A stretch of 21,209 nt of DNA from Psychrobacter sp. UBA3483 (GTDB lineage: Bacteria; Pseudomonadota; Gammaproteobacteria; Pseudomonadales; Moraxellaceae), in contig NZ_DFQS01000026.1 of the NCBI RefSeq assembly GCF_002377905.1, positions 1 to 21,209 of the forward strand, given 5' to 3'. This document shows, piece by piece, positions 8,188-16,132 of the stretch. Both the position numbers and the translations under genes were made by a program. The notes under the pieces are model-generated. The model saw only the letters and a list, made by a program, of their open reading frames with translations. It made no database searches and had not been told where the DNA came from. Numbering within the stretch: the stretch's first letter is position 1; each line of letters begins with the position of its first letter.

Positions 8188-9608
8188 GTTTTGCCATTAC
8201 CTTTATTGCTACTTTTATCTTCAACCGTGATCCCTTGGAACTCAAGCTCTTTACTGGTGCGCTCCAACAACTGCAGCTCTTCTTCTATGAGTACAAGCAT
8301 GTCTTGTACGTGCGGTAAAGCTTTACTGCAAGCAGTAATCCCAAATTCAATCTTGTCCAAATAACTGGCAAGGGTGATATTCATCGCTTGACCGTTAAAT
8401 GCGATAGACGCTGGGTATAAAGACTGCAGGCGCGCGCCATTCCAATAGAGCGGTTTTTCCGAACCGGGTACATTTGAGATAATCAGGTTAAAGGCTTGTT
8501 TTTTTGGAAACAGCCCAGTTGCCAAATTTATGCCCTCCCAAGCGTAGGAGATAACACTGTAATTGATAACCTGCGCTTGATTCATACGGCGAAAGCGGCG
8601 TTTACCATTATTCATACTGCGATGAATCAGCTCGATGCGGCTGAGTGGATCGTCTAAATGCGTGCCCAAATTGGCAAGGACAAAGGACAACTGGTTGCCC
8701 GCCACGCTATTATCAGTACGTAATGACATCGGCACAAAGGCAATCAATGGCTTACTTGGTAGCGCGTCCATCGACAGTAGATAGCGACGAATGGCACCGG
8801 CACAAACGGCAAGTACCACATCGTTTTTACTGATGTTTAAGCGCTCAGCGATATCGTTAAAACGCTGTATTTCATAAGACTGCGCGGCGATGCGCCGTGA
8901 AGCTGAAATGCGCTTATTGAGCACACTCATCGGTGCAGAAAAGGTGCTGACATAACTGTCATCGCCATAGTTTTTTAAATTATCGAGCAATTCTGTAAAT
9001 ACTGGTTTGATGGTCGATATTTGCTCTTTGATGATGCGCCGTGCTGAGCGCTCTTTTGGCAAAATAGCATCGACCTGGTTGCGATGTCGCGCCATTAACG
9101 ACCAAATCGGTAGTGTGACCGGTTCGGTCGGCGATTGCGATAAAGATTTTTTGACCAGTCGCATAGCCGCGATGCCATCAACCAACGAATGGTGAATTTT
9201 GAAATATAAGGCAAAGCGTTCAGGCGCGCCTTCGCTTTCTGGCTCAATCCCTTCAATGACATGGCATTCCCATAGCGGCATCGCCCGATCTAACAGGCGA
9301 CCGTGCTCTCTTGATACATACATCAAAAGCTCGCGTACACGCGCAGGCTTTGGTAGTGCCACATGATGCAAATGGTGTTCAACGTCAAAGTGTTTGTCTT
9401 TTTTCCAAAATATCAAATGCTCAAGCACTTGGTTAAAAGGAAAGGTCGGCGGCACCTCAGAGTGTTGCATTTGTTTGACCAATTGACAAACAAAACTGCT
9501 GTCCGCATTTTCTGGCAATTCGAATAAGAATAGCCCCCCAACATGCATGGGTTGTTTACGCGACTCAAGAAGTAAGAACAACTGGTCGACCGCTGTGAGA
9601 AGTCGCAT
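8169..9608 (-). CDS. Wax ester synthase / acyl-CoA:diacylglycerol acyltransferase
   Basis: This 479-residue WS/DGAT enzyme should transfer fatty acyl groups from acyl-CoA to fatty alcohols (wax esters) or to diacylglycerol (triacylglycerol), filling storage lipid bodies at the membrane. The catalytic HHxxxDG motif is intact as HHSLVDG at 139-145. PLW at 111-113, the FVPMSLR segment and the SNVPG motif in the C-terminal half are also present, all typical of the family. The start has AAAGGA six bases upstream. The last five residues (KKLAP) are encoded within the terminator stem shared with suhB, so the stop and the terminator overlap. Acinetobacter and Psychrobacter are known wax ester makers. 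No acyl-CoA reductase gene is nearby, so the alcohol supply must come from elsewhere. Confidence 0.94.
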   Translation of the reverse strand: MRLLTAVDQLFLLLESRKQPMHVGGLFLFELPENADSSFVCQLVKQMQHSEVPPTFPFNQVLEHLIFWKKDKHFDVEHHLHHVALPKPARVRELLMYVSREHGRLLDRAMPLWECHVIEGIEPESEGAPERFALYFKIHHSLVDGIAAMRLVKKSLSQSPTEPVTLPIWSLMARHRNQVDAILPKERSARRIIKEQISTIKPVFTELLDNLKNYGDDSYVSTFSAPMSVLNKRISASRRIAAQSYEIQRFNDIAERLNISKNDVVLAVCAGAIRRYLLSMDALPSKPLIAFVPMSLRTDNSVAGNQLSFVLANLGTHLDDPLSRIELIHRSMNNGKRRFRRMNQAQVINYSVISYAWEGINLATGLFPKKQAFNLIISNVPGSEKPLYWNGARLQSLYPASIAFNGQAMNITLASYLDKIEFGITACSKALPHVQDMLVLIEEELQLLERTSKELEFQGITVEDKSSNKGNGKTKKLAP

Positions 9609-9868
9609 AATAAATCCTTTTATGACGATGAATGAAAAATGGCAATGAACTAAATAAGTATTCAGTTAAACAAAGGTAAAGTGTAGTAAAACTAAAAAAT
9701 ATAGCAAAAAATTATTGAAAATTTAACAGTAGTTAGAAAAACATCTTAATATAAAAAGCATGGCGCACGGGATTTTTATTATTTCATTATGTGTTAAGCC
9801 ATACTTTTAAAGGTTTAAGCTAGAAAATTCGCCCTGCAGGATTCAACTTGAAAAATATAAGCTAAAAA

Positions 9869-10708
9869 CTACTGAAAAAAGTATCCGGTCTGCGGCGAAC
9901 TGGCAGCGGCCATTTTGCGCATCGGCATACGACCCGCCAAAAATGCCTGACGTCCTGCCCAAATAGCATGTTTCATAGCATTTGCCATCATCACTGGATT
10001 TTGCGCATTGGCAATGGCTGAATTCATCAGCACGCCATCACAGCCAAGCTCCATGGCAATCGCGGCATCAGAAGCAGTACCGACGCCAGCATCAACCAAT
10101 ACGGGTACATTGGCATTTTCGATAATGAGACTTAGGGTATGGCGATTGAGCAAGCCAAGGCCAGAACCAATCAAGCTACCAAGCGGCATAATCGCCACGC
10201 AACCCATGCTTTCCAATTCTTGAGCGACAATAGGGTCGTCAGAGGTATACACCATGACCTCAAAGCCATCATCGATTAATACCTTTGCCGCTTTTAAAGT
10301 TTCCATCACATTTGGATAAAGGGTCTTTTCATCGCCCAAAACTTCTAGCTTAACCAGATTATGCCCGCCTAATAGCTCACGAGCAAGCTTACACGTACGA
10401 ATCGCGGTTTCGGCATCAAAACAGCCTGCGGTATTGGGCAAGATGGTATATTTATCCGGTGAAATGACATCTAATAAATTTGGCTCATTGCTATTTTGAC
10501 CAATATTGGTACGGCGAATAGCAACGGTGACAATCTCAGCTTCTGAGGCACCAATAGCCGCACCCGTTTCAGCCATGTCTTTATATTTACCAGTACCGAC
10601 CAACAATCGAGAAGAAAATGTACGACTGCCGACAGTAAAAGTATCTTTTGATAAGGACTCTTGTGAAAATGACTGAGCGTTGGCAGGAGAGTTTGCGGCG
10701 TGTGACAT
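9869..10708 (-). CDS. thiG: Thiazole synthase
   Basis: This 279-residue enzyme makes the thiazole phosphate half of thiamine from DXP, dehydroglycine and the sulfur carried on ThiS thiocarboxylate. The core starts at SRLLVGTGKYKD (33-44). The Schiff-base lysine is Lys120 in VKLEVLGD. The phosphate-binding PLGSLIGSGLGL and the late VLVDAGVGTASDAA are both present. About 25 N-terminal residues form a Ser/Gln/Asn-rich extension. The start is supported by AGGA some 8 bases upstream. ThiG is usually encoded right after its sulfur carrier ThiS, but no ThiS-like frame ending in Gly-Gly occurs in the 415 bases upstream, so thiS must lie outside the window. No TPP riboswitch is evident in front of the gene. 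Confidence 0.95.
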   Translation of the reverse strand: MSHAANSPANAQSFSQESLSKDTFTVGSRTFSSRLLVGTGKYKDMAETGAAIGASEAEIVTVAIRRTNIGQNSNEPNLLDVISPDKYTILPNTAGCFDAETAIRTCKLARELLGGHNLVKLEVLGDEKTLYPNVMETLKAAKVLIDDGFEVMVYTSDDPIVAQELESMGCVAIMPLGSLIGSGLGLLNRHTLSLIIENANVPVLVDAGVGTASDAAIAMELGCDGVLMNSAIANAQNPVMMANAMKHAIWAGRQAFLAGRMPMRKMAAASSPQTGYFFQ

Positions 10709-11123
10709 AAGGATAATCCTAATAGCGGGCGAACAAAGGTGTTATTAATGACAATAACAAGGGTGTTACTGTGGTCAATAAGAATTTTTATCAAATATTA
10801 GCAGAAGCAAAACGTAAATAGGCGTTATGGGGCTAAATGCTTGCGATGTTAAATGCTAATAATACAACTGCCTAAATAGCAAAGTCATAAATCCAAACAA
10901 AGCCTTGCTACTTGCCTAAAACAAAATGTTATTATAACAAACTCATGCGCGCTTACTGACAATCTTTACCCAGTTTAACGATTTAGGCATAGGGGTTGAA
11001 ACAGTCAAGTCAGTAGTGTTTTTTAGCATGTATTAGATTGTGTTTTCAAGGCTGTTTTCAAAGCCATTTTCAAAGTTATTTTATAAGTTCTTTTTTAAAT
11101 TAGCCACTCACTAGGTCGTCTTT
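10709..11123. other. Divergent intergenic region between thiG and gspE
   Basis: No gene is seen. In front of thiG, on its sense strand, TAACACC followed by a CTTGTT or TTTGTT block occurs twice within about 35 bases (around 10731-10768). The right half carries a 12-bp repeat array, described separately. A CTGACA at 10956-10961 lacks a proper -10 partner. There is no TPP riboswitch and no thiS gene. Confidence 0.4.
11043..11102. repeat. Degenerate 12-bp tandem repeat array
   Basis: Five adjacent 12-base units each begin with TTTT: TTTTCAAGGCTG, TTTTCAAAGCCA, TTTTCAAAGTTA, TTTTATAAGTTC and TTTTTTAAATTA. The first three share TTTTCAA; the last two have decayed. Units 1 and 2 contain a short GGCT/AGCC inverted repeat. 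The array ends 21 bases before the gspE start, so it lies in the promoter or leader. Confidence 0.65.
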
Positions 11124-12680
11124 ATGCTGCAGCTGCCGTACAGTTTTGCAAAACGCCATCAAATTTTGGCCATTCTTGCCATTGATTCCGAGTTGCCGCC
11201 GACACTGGTGTTGACCAAAACCACACCACTGTCCGCCATTAATGAAGCGGTGCGTTTTTTACAGCAGCAAGGCGTGCGTGGCGTACCAAATTACGAAAGT
11301 ATCAGCGCTGATGATTTCGAAAAACGCATGAATGCCGCTTATGCCGGTAATACGGGTGAGTCGCAGCATATCGCCGCTGGGCTTGAAGACCATCCTGACC
11401 TTGATAGCTTGGCAGATAGCGTCCCCGAAACGGAAGACTTGATGGACCAACAAGACGATGCGCCGATTATTCGTCTGATTAATGCGTTGTTGTCGGAAGC
11501 GATACGTTTAAATGCCTCAGATATTCATATTGAAACTTTTGAGAAACGGCTAGTGGTACGCTTTCGTGTCGATGGAGAGCTCAAAGAAATCATCACGCCA
11601 AAACGCCAATTAGCGCCGTTACTGGTCTCGCGTATCAAGGTCATGGCCAAATTGGATATCGCCGAAAAGCGTGTACCACAAGACGGTCGTATTAGCTTAA
11701 GACTGGCAGGGCGTGAGGTCGATGTGCGGGTATCGACGCTACCATCAAGTTTTGGTGAGCGGGTAGTAATGCGCCTGCTCGATAAACAAGCGGGTCGTCT
11801 GAATATGACGTATCTCGGTCTATCTGATAATGACTATAGCGAGCTTAAGCGCTTAATCCATCGTCCGCATGGCATTATCTTGGTAACTGGACCAACGGGC
11901 TCGGGTAAAACCACCACCTTATATTCGGCATTGACCGACTTAAATGACCAAACCCGCAATATCTTAACTGCTGAAGATCCTATTGAGTTTCAGCTCGATG
12001 GCATTGGGCAAACGCAGGTTAATAATAAAGTCGATATGACCTTTGCTAAGAGTTTACGCGCCATGTTACGGCAAGATCCAGACGTGGTGATGGTTGGTGA
12101 GATTCGCGATTTAGAGACCGCGGAAATTGCCGTGCAAGCGTCTTTGACAGGGCATTTGGTATTATCAACGCTGCATACCAATACCGCCATCGGTGCGGTC
12201 ACACGTTTGCAGGATATGGGCGTAGAGCCTTTCTTATTATCATCATCGCTGATTGGTGTCGTCGCTCAGCGCTTGGTACGGACATTATGTACGCATTGTC
12301 ATGGCTGGCAAGCTGCTGATAACGAGCAGGCCAAATTATTTACTGAAATTGGTATAGCGTCGAATGCTAAAAGTACGGCTACTGAAAAATTAGTAGAGAA
12401 TATTATTAATTTACCAAAACCCGTTGGCTGTGATAAATGTAATAATTCAGGCTTTAAAGGGCGGACGGCGATATATGAAGTGGTGCCGATTGACGATACC
12501 TTGCGCCGGATGATTCATAGTAATACTGCCGAGTACGAGCTAGAAGAGTACGCCCGTCAGCAGACGCCATCGATACGAGCTGATGGACTACGCAAAGTCA
12601 TAGAGGGTCGGACGACATTAGAAGAAGTGCTGCGGGTAACCAAAGAAAGCGCCCTGACTGATGATGCTATTATTGTATAA
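11124..12680 (+). CDS. gspE: Type II secretion system ATPase GspE
   Basis: This 518-residue cytoplasmic hexameric ATPase would power pseudopilus assembly for secretion across the outer membrane. It has an N-terminal T2SSE-N region (about 1-110), then ASDIHIE at 131-137, Walker A GPTGSGKT at 256-263, the Asp box AEDPIEFQ at 283-290 and Walker B/GEIRD at about 318-329. HTNTA at 351-355 carries the His box. The zinc-binding four-cysteine module is C389/C392 and C436/C439. PilB-type pilus ATPases share the fold, but the N-terminal length and overall pattern fit GspE better. No other gsp or pil gene adjoins it, so it must work with products encoded elsewhere. A short TAGG lies near the chosen ATG. 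The last codons overlap a small tandem duplication. Confidence 0.9.
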   Translation: MLQLPYSFAKRHQILAILAIDSELPPTLVLTKTTPLSAINEAVRFLQQQGVRGVPNYESISADDFEKRMNAAYAGNTGESQHIAAGLEDHPDLDSLADSVPETEDLMDQQDDAPIIRLINALLSEAIRLNASDIHIETFEKRLVVRFRVDGELKEIITPKRQLAPLLVSRIKVMAKLDIAEKRVPQDGRISLRLAGREVDVRVSTLPSSFGERVVMRLLDKQAGRLNMTYLGLSDNDYSELKRLIHRPHGIILVTGPTGSGKTTTLYSALTDLNDQTRNILTAEDPIEFQLDGIGQTQVNNKVDMTFAKSLRAMLRQDPDVVMVGEIRDLETAEIAVQASLTGHLVLSTLHTNTAIGAVTRLQDMGVEPFLLSSSLIGVVAQRLVRTLCTHCHGWQAADNEQAKLFTEIGIASNAKSTATEKLVENIINLPKPVGCDKCNNSGFKGRTAIYEVVPIDDTLRRMIHSNTAEYELEEYARQQTPSIRADGLRKVIEGRTTLEEVLRVTKESALTDDAIIV

Positions 12681-12705
12681 AAAAACGATTGTATAAAGAA
12701 AAGCG
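12671..12705. repeat. Small tandem duplication over the gspE stop codon
   Basis: The segment ATTGTATAAA plus an A-rich tail and CG occurs at about 12671-12687 and again at 12688-12705. The first copy contains the end of gspE and its TAA. It looks like a recent slippage duplication. Confidence 0.5.
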
Positions 12706-12706
12706 A

Positions 12707-12742
12707 TTATTGAGTCAAAAGCCAGTGCAATTGGCTCAATAA
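12707..12742. terminator. Stem-loop between convergent gspE and the RidA gene
   Basis: TTATTGAGTC (12707-12716) pairs with GGCTCAATAA (12733-12742) through ten base pairs including one G-U. It has a 16-base loop that can fold further. No clean T tract follows on either strand, so its action as a terminator is a guess from its position between two converging genes. Confidence 0.45.
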
Positions 12743-12786
12743 CCGCGTAATCAAAAAGTTAGTTTGGCTTATTTTAAATAGCGCTG

Positions 12787-13284
12787 CTATTTTGCGGCGA
12801 TACATTCAACTTCAACGCTTGCGCCCGCTGCCAGCTCTGAAACGCCAAAGGCTGAGCGTACAGGGTAAGGTTTAGCCAACTCTGCTTTATAGACTTTATT
12901 AAAGTCATCAAAATCATCCATATCGGTCAGCATCGCCATACATTTGACGATGTCTGATTTTTGATAGCCGTACTTTAACAAGGTTTCATGGATATTATCG
13001 AGCGCTTGTTTGGCTTCCGCTTTTACGCCGCCTTTGACCAATTTGCCGTCTTTAAAACCAATCTGTCCTGACATATAGAGCGTATCGCCGACACGTACCG
13101 CTTCTGAAAATGGATAATTGCCACCATCACCGAGAAAGACTGGGCTAGATTTGGTGACGGTTGCATTATTAGTAGTCGTTGGCGCTGCATTGGCAGTAAC
13201 GGCAAAGCCCAAGCCTAATAAACAGGCGCTAATCAGCACCGCTTTAGATAATTGAGTAGTCAGTTTATTAATATATATAGACAT
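12787..13284 (-). CDS. Secreted RidA/YjgF-family protein
   Basis: This 165-residue protein has a Sec-type signal peptide: basic residues, a hydrophobic core near 13-30 and a likely cut after ANA at 31-33. A full RidA domain covers about 48-165. RidA enzymes hydrolyse reactive enamine/imine intermediates released by PLP enzymes. The catalytic Arg is kept (Arg143 in PVRSAFG), and Glu158 sits at the +15 spacing seen in active RidA. The core YMSGQIG motif is present at 70-76. The start has a perfect AAGGAG. The odd point is location: classical RidA works in the cytosol, whereas this one should be periplasmic, so its substrate is unknown. It lies 74 bases behind the thioesterase-like gene and may share its transcript. 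Confidence 0.9.
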   Translation of the reverse strand: MSIYINKLTTQLSKAVLISACLLGLGFAVTANAAPTTTNNATVTKSSPVFLGDGGNYPFSEAVRVGDTLYMSGQIGFKDGKLVKGGVKAEAKQALDNIHETLLKYGYQKSDIVKCMAMLTDMDDFDDFNKVYKAELAKPYPVRSAFGVSELAAGASVEVECIAAK

Positions 13285-13358
13285 GCTTGTCTCCTTATTA
13301 TTGTGGTATCTCTTAAATCCATTTTTTGGTAGCTATTTGCTTCTCTAACAAATTGACA

Positions 13359-14144
13359 TTAATTGCTCTCGAGTTCTGGCGTCGAGTGCTTGCTGCTTTC
13401 TTCACTTTTAGGTTGCTCTATTTCAGGTTGTTTGTCTTCAGATGGTTTGTTTTTAGACGGCTCATCTTCAGCTTTTTTATTGTCAACTTGATTATTCTCT
13501 AGCGCTTTAGCGGCTTTACCTTGACGGCGCGCTTCTAACTCAGATTTGGGTATCCAAGCCCACGTCATCTCAACGACGATAGGGTCACGGTCGCTATCTG
13601 ACTCACGGTCATGAATCACGCAGGGAATTACCATTTCACCCTTTGGCGTATTTAAAATATCTAAGCGCTGCTCGTCCGATAATGACGCCACGGCAGCAAT
13701 CTGACCTTTTTTAATCGGACGATAGAAGTTCACCGAATAAGATTTAATCAATAATACGCGGTCAGACGGTAGGTTTAAACCCAAAATAAACCCAGTGGCG
13801 GTTTCCGCAAGTAAAGTGATGGCAACGGCATGGACTGAGCCAATATGGTTTTGCACCGCTTTGGTATTATTTAAGCTGACCACCACTTGATTGGGGTCGA
13901 CGGTCTCATAATAGATACCCGTTGTGCCCACATATGGCACCACTTTTCCAAAGGCTTTCGATAAAATGCTGGCGCGCGCACCCGCCGGTAAATATTTGGT
14001 GACTGATAGCAGCTTGGTAAATTGGTTGCTGATGGGTTTTAAGGTGCTATTTGGTTTTTCGACTGGCAATCTTGTGTTGTCAGCTACTTTGGCTGCTCGT
14101 TTATTGGTCAGCTTGGTAGGGAGTTTTTTTAATAATCCTGACAT
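13359..14144 (-). CDS. DUF4442 hotdog-fold protein, thioesterase-like
   Basis: This 261-residue protein begins at the ATG at 14144, backed by GAGGAA eight bases upstream; an in-frame start at 14177 lacks this. Residues about 40-200 resemble DUF4442 hotdog proteins related to PaaI-type acyl-CoA thioesterases. Recognisable pieces are NHIGSVHAVAITLLAETATG at 99-118, where the helix carries the usual His/Glu region, and SYSVNFYRPIKKG at 135-147. The last 45 residues (217-261) are a Lys/Glu/Pro/Ser-rich tail, probably disordered, which is unusual for the family. No signal peptide is evident, so it should be cytoplasmic. The substrate is unknown. A large palindrome lies 35 bases upstream of the start. 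Confidence 0.8.
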   Translation of the reverse strand: MSGLLKKLPTKLTNKRAAKVADNTRLPVEKPNSTLKPISNQFTKLLSVTKYLPAGARASILSKAFGKVVPYVGTTGIYYETVDPNQVVVSLNNTKAVQNHIGSVHAVAITLLAETATGFILGLNLPSDRVLLIKSYSVNFYRPIKKGQIAAVASLSDEQRLDILNTPKGEMVIPCVIHDRESDSDRDPIVVEMTWAWIPKSELEARRQGKAAKALENNQVDNKKAEDEPSKNKPSEDKQPEIEQPKSEESSKHSTPELESN

Positions 14145-14178
14145 ACAACATTCCTCAATTTGGAGTGGTTGAATCATA

Positions 14179-14225
14179 TTAATTAACCAAGCTGGTTCAT
14201 TAGGCTAGCCAACTGGGTTAATTAA
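14179..14225. repeat. 47-bp imperfect palindrome upstream of the DUF4442 gene
   Basis: TTAATTAACC (14179-14188) and GGTTAATTAA (14216-14225) form perfect outer arms. Inside, AGCTGGTT (14190-14197) pairs with AGCCAACT (14207-14214) except for one mismatch and one G-U. The loop is 9 bases. No T tract follows on either strand, so it is not a standard terminator. An operator or a structured leader of the - strand gene is more likely. Confidence 0.7.
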
Positions 14226-14596
14226 CGGATGGTTAGAAAATAAGCGATAAATGAGAAAAGTAACCAGCTTTATCCTAGCAGCTATTTTAACGCTGGCGCA
14301 TTTCTAACTTAGTAAATTTCTAACTATGGTACATTAAGTGCCGTATCGCTACTATTATTAACATGAACTGCTGAGCTTATAAAATATGACTAACGTAACG
14401 ATACCTTAAATGTTCGCAATAAATATTAGCAATAACATCGCTAAAAGTAAGGTTGCTAAAAATGGTACTACTGAAAAACAGCATCACTGAATGTTAGGTC
14501 ATCTAATGCAAAAGAGCTACGTTATAATAGCTAAACTCTTACGTGGCTAAAATGCTGAAGTATCGTTGCCGTGATTTTTTAATACTGGATAAGGCT
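14226..14596. other. AT-rich region upstream of the McrBC-like operon
   Basis: No gene is seen. TTTCTAACT is repeated near 14301-14325. TATAAT at 14523-14528 is a good -10 box for the following operon, but the -35 region is poor (TTAGGT lies too far away). A transcript start near 14535 would leave only about 8 bases before the GTG at 14543. This favours translation from the ATG at 14597. Confidence 0.4.
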
Positions 14597-16114
14597 ATGC
14601 CGGATATGTCTCCTCAAAAACCGACCAATATCATTTATACCGGCGTTGCTGGTACAGGTAAAACCTATCGCTTGCTCCAAATCGCCCAGCAATATACCGA
14701 CTATTTGCCTCGGGTAAATGACAAGGATTTATTAGGACGGTTATTGCAGGAATTAAGCTGGCGTGACGTGGTTTGTTTAATATTTTTGGATTTTAAATCT
14801 AAAAAACAGGACTTGGTTAAGGTACCAGAAATGGTCAGTCATGAGTTTTTTGTCAATAAAGCGGCGCAAAATGCGCGTGATAAAAACTTAAGCAATACCG
14901 CTTGGTCTGTGCTACAAATGCACACGCCTACGAGCTCACAAACGGTAAGTTATAAAAATCGATCCAGCCAAGCCTATTTTGATAAAGACAATAGCGGTGC
15001 ATGGTATCTGCTACCCGAAAGCATGGATTTGTTAAGTGATTTAGCGCAGCAATTGGCCGAGTTTCAACAGGCGCAGCGTGAGAATAATACCCAAAATCAA
15101 GAGTTCCGTCAGCAGCGCTTTAGTATGGTCAGCTTTCATCAAGCCTATGGTTATGAAGAGTTTGTCGAAGGTATTCGCCCGGTGATAGCGCCGTCCGATC
15201 ATACAAAAAACAGCTCATCTCAAATGATTTATAGCGTGCAAGATGGTGCGTTTTTGAAATTATGCCAACGTGCTGCCAATGACCCCGAGCAGCGTTATGC
15301 GATGCTGATTGATGAAATTAATCGCGCTAACGTCTCACGCGTCTTTGGCGAGCTATTAAGTTTGATTGAACCAGATAAACGCGCCGGCATGGCAAACGCG
15401 ATGACGGTTAATTTGGCCTATTCAGGGCGAACCTTTAGCGTCCCTGCCAATGTCGATATTTATGCCACCATGAACACCCAAGACCACTCACTAGCGCCAC
15501 TTGATATGGCATTACGACGGCGTTTTCGCTTTATTGATTGTCCGCCGCAGCCGGAATTATTACCTATTATTTATCTTAAGCAAGACTTAGAAGCGGATAA
15601 TACAGAAGTTAGTAATCCAGAAGCGCTTAATGCAAAAAAAACGAATCCAGCAGAAAAACTTTATTCAACAGAAAACAGTTATCCAACACAAACCATTGAT
15701 TTAGCGAAACTCTTAACCGGTTTAAATAACCGCATCGCGCAAACGCTTGGGGTAGAAGCACAATTGGGTCATGCGTTTTTATGGTCAGTAGACAGTCTTG
15801 AGCACTTGCAAACGGCACTGATTGAACAAATCATACCGCAATTGGCGCAAGCCGCGGGCGAGCAAATCACTGTTTTGCAATATATTTTTCAAGATGAGCA
15901 GCAGCCGATAAGTGCGCAGTTTATACAAGATAGCCAAGCGCTAATTGATAATGCCAATAACCTAGCCCTTCCTAATAACTCAAATCCAATGTTCGCCGAC
16001 CAGCATTCATTTCTCGGTCAGACTATGGGTACGGGCAGTTATAAAATTAATGCCGATTTAATCAATCATACTGCTGAGTTTGCCAAGCCGTTTGTCTATC
16101 AGCGTTTATATTAA
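14597..16114 (+). CDS. mcrB: McrB-like AAA+ GTPase/ATPase subunit
   Basis: This is the motor subunit of a two-gene McrBC-type (type IV) restriction system, which cuts modified DNA. Numbering from the ATG at 14597 (505 residues), Walker A GVAGTGKT is at 16-23, Walker B MLIDEIN at 236-242 and the McrB-type NTxD signature MNTQDHS at 292-298. The arginine segment RRRF is at 307-310 and the late LGHAFLW region near 391. Walker A is at the very N-terminus, so the DNA-recognition domain of E. coli McrB is absent. Instead about 200 residues separate Walker A and Walker B. Residues about 54-142 there resemble a winged helix. A polar, probably disordered insert lies at about 333-366. Upstream in-frame starts (GTG 14543, ATG 14552) have no ribosome binding site; 14597 has GGATAAGG nearby. 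The mcrC-like gene follows within 18 bases. Confidence 0.88.
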   Translation: MPDMSPQKPTNIIYTGVAGTGKTYRLLQIAQQYTDYLPRVNDKDLLGRLLQELSWRDVVCLIFLDFKSKKQDLVKVPEMVSHEFFVNKAAQNARDKNLSNTAWSVLQMHTPTSSQTVSYKNRSSQAYFDKDNSGAWYLLPESMDLLSDLAQQLAEFQQAQRENNTQNQEFRQQRFSMVSFHQAYGYEEFVEGIRPVIAPSDHTKNSSSQMIYSVQDGAFLKLCQRAANDPEQRYAMLIDEINRANVSRVFGELLSLIEPDKRAGMANAMTVNLAYSGRTFSVPANVDIYATMNTQDHSLAPLDMALRRRFRFIDCPPQPELLPIIYLKQDLEADNTEVSNPEALNAKKTNPAEKLYSTENSYPTQTIDLAKLLTGLNNRIAQTLGVEAQLGHAFLWSVDSLEHLQTALIEQIIPQLAQAAGEQITVLQYIFQDEQQPISAQFIQDSQALIDNANNLALPNNSNPMFADQHSFLGQTMGTGSYKINADLINHTAEFAKPFVYQRLY

Positions 16115-16132
16115 CAAGGTTGCTAGCTTGTG

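Noticed and set aside
8136..8318. Small + strand frame starting after suhB.
   Set aside because: It runs through the terminator and the antisense of the wax synthase gene, with no supporting ribosome binding site.
10471..10794. 107-codon frame overlapping the thiG start, considered as a thiS candidate.
   Set aside because: It reads mostly through thiG in another frame, is not ThiS-like and has no terminal Gly-Gly.
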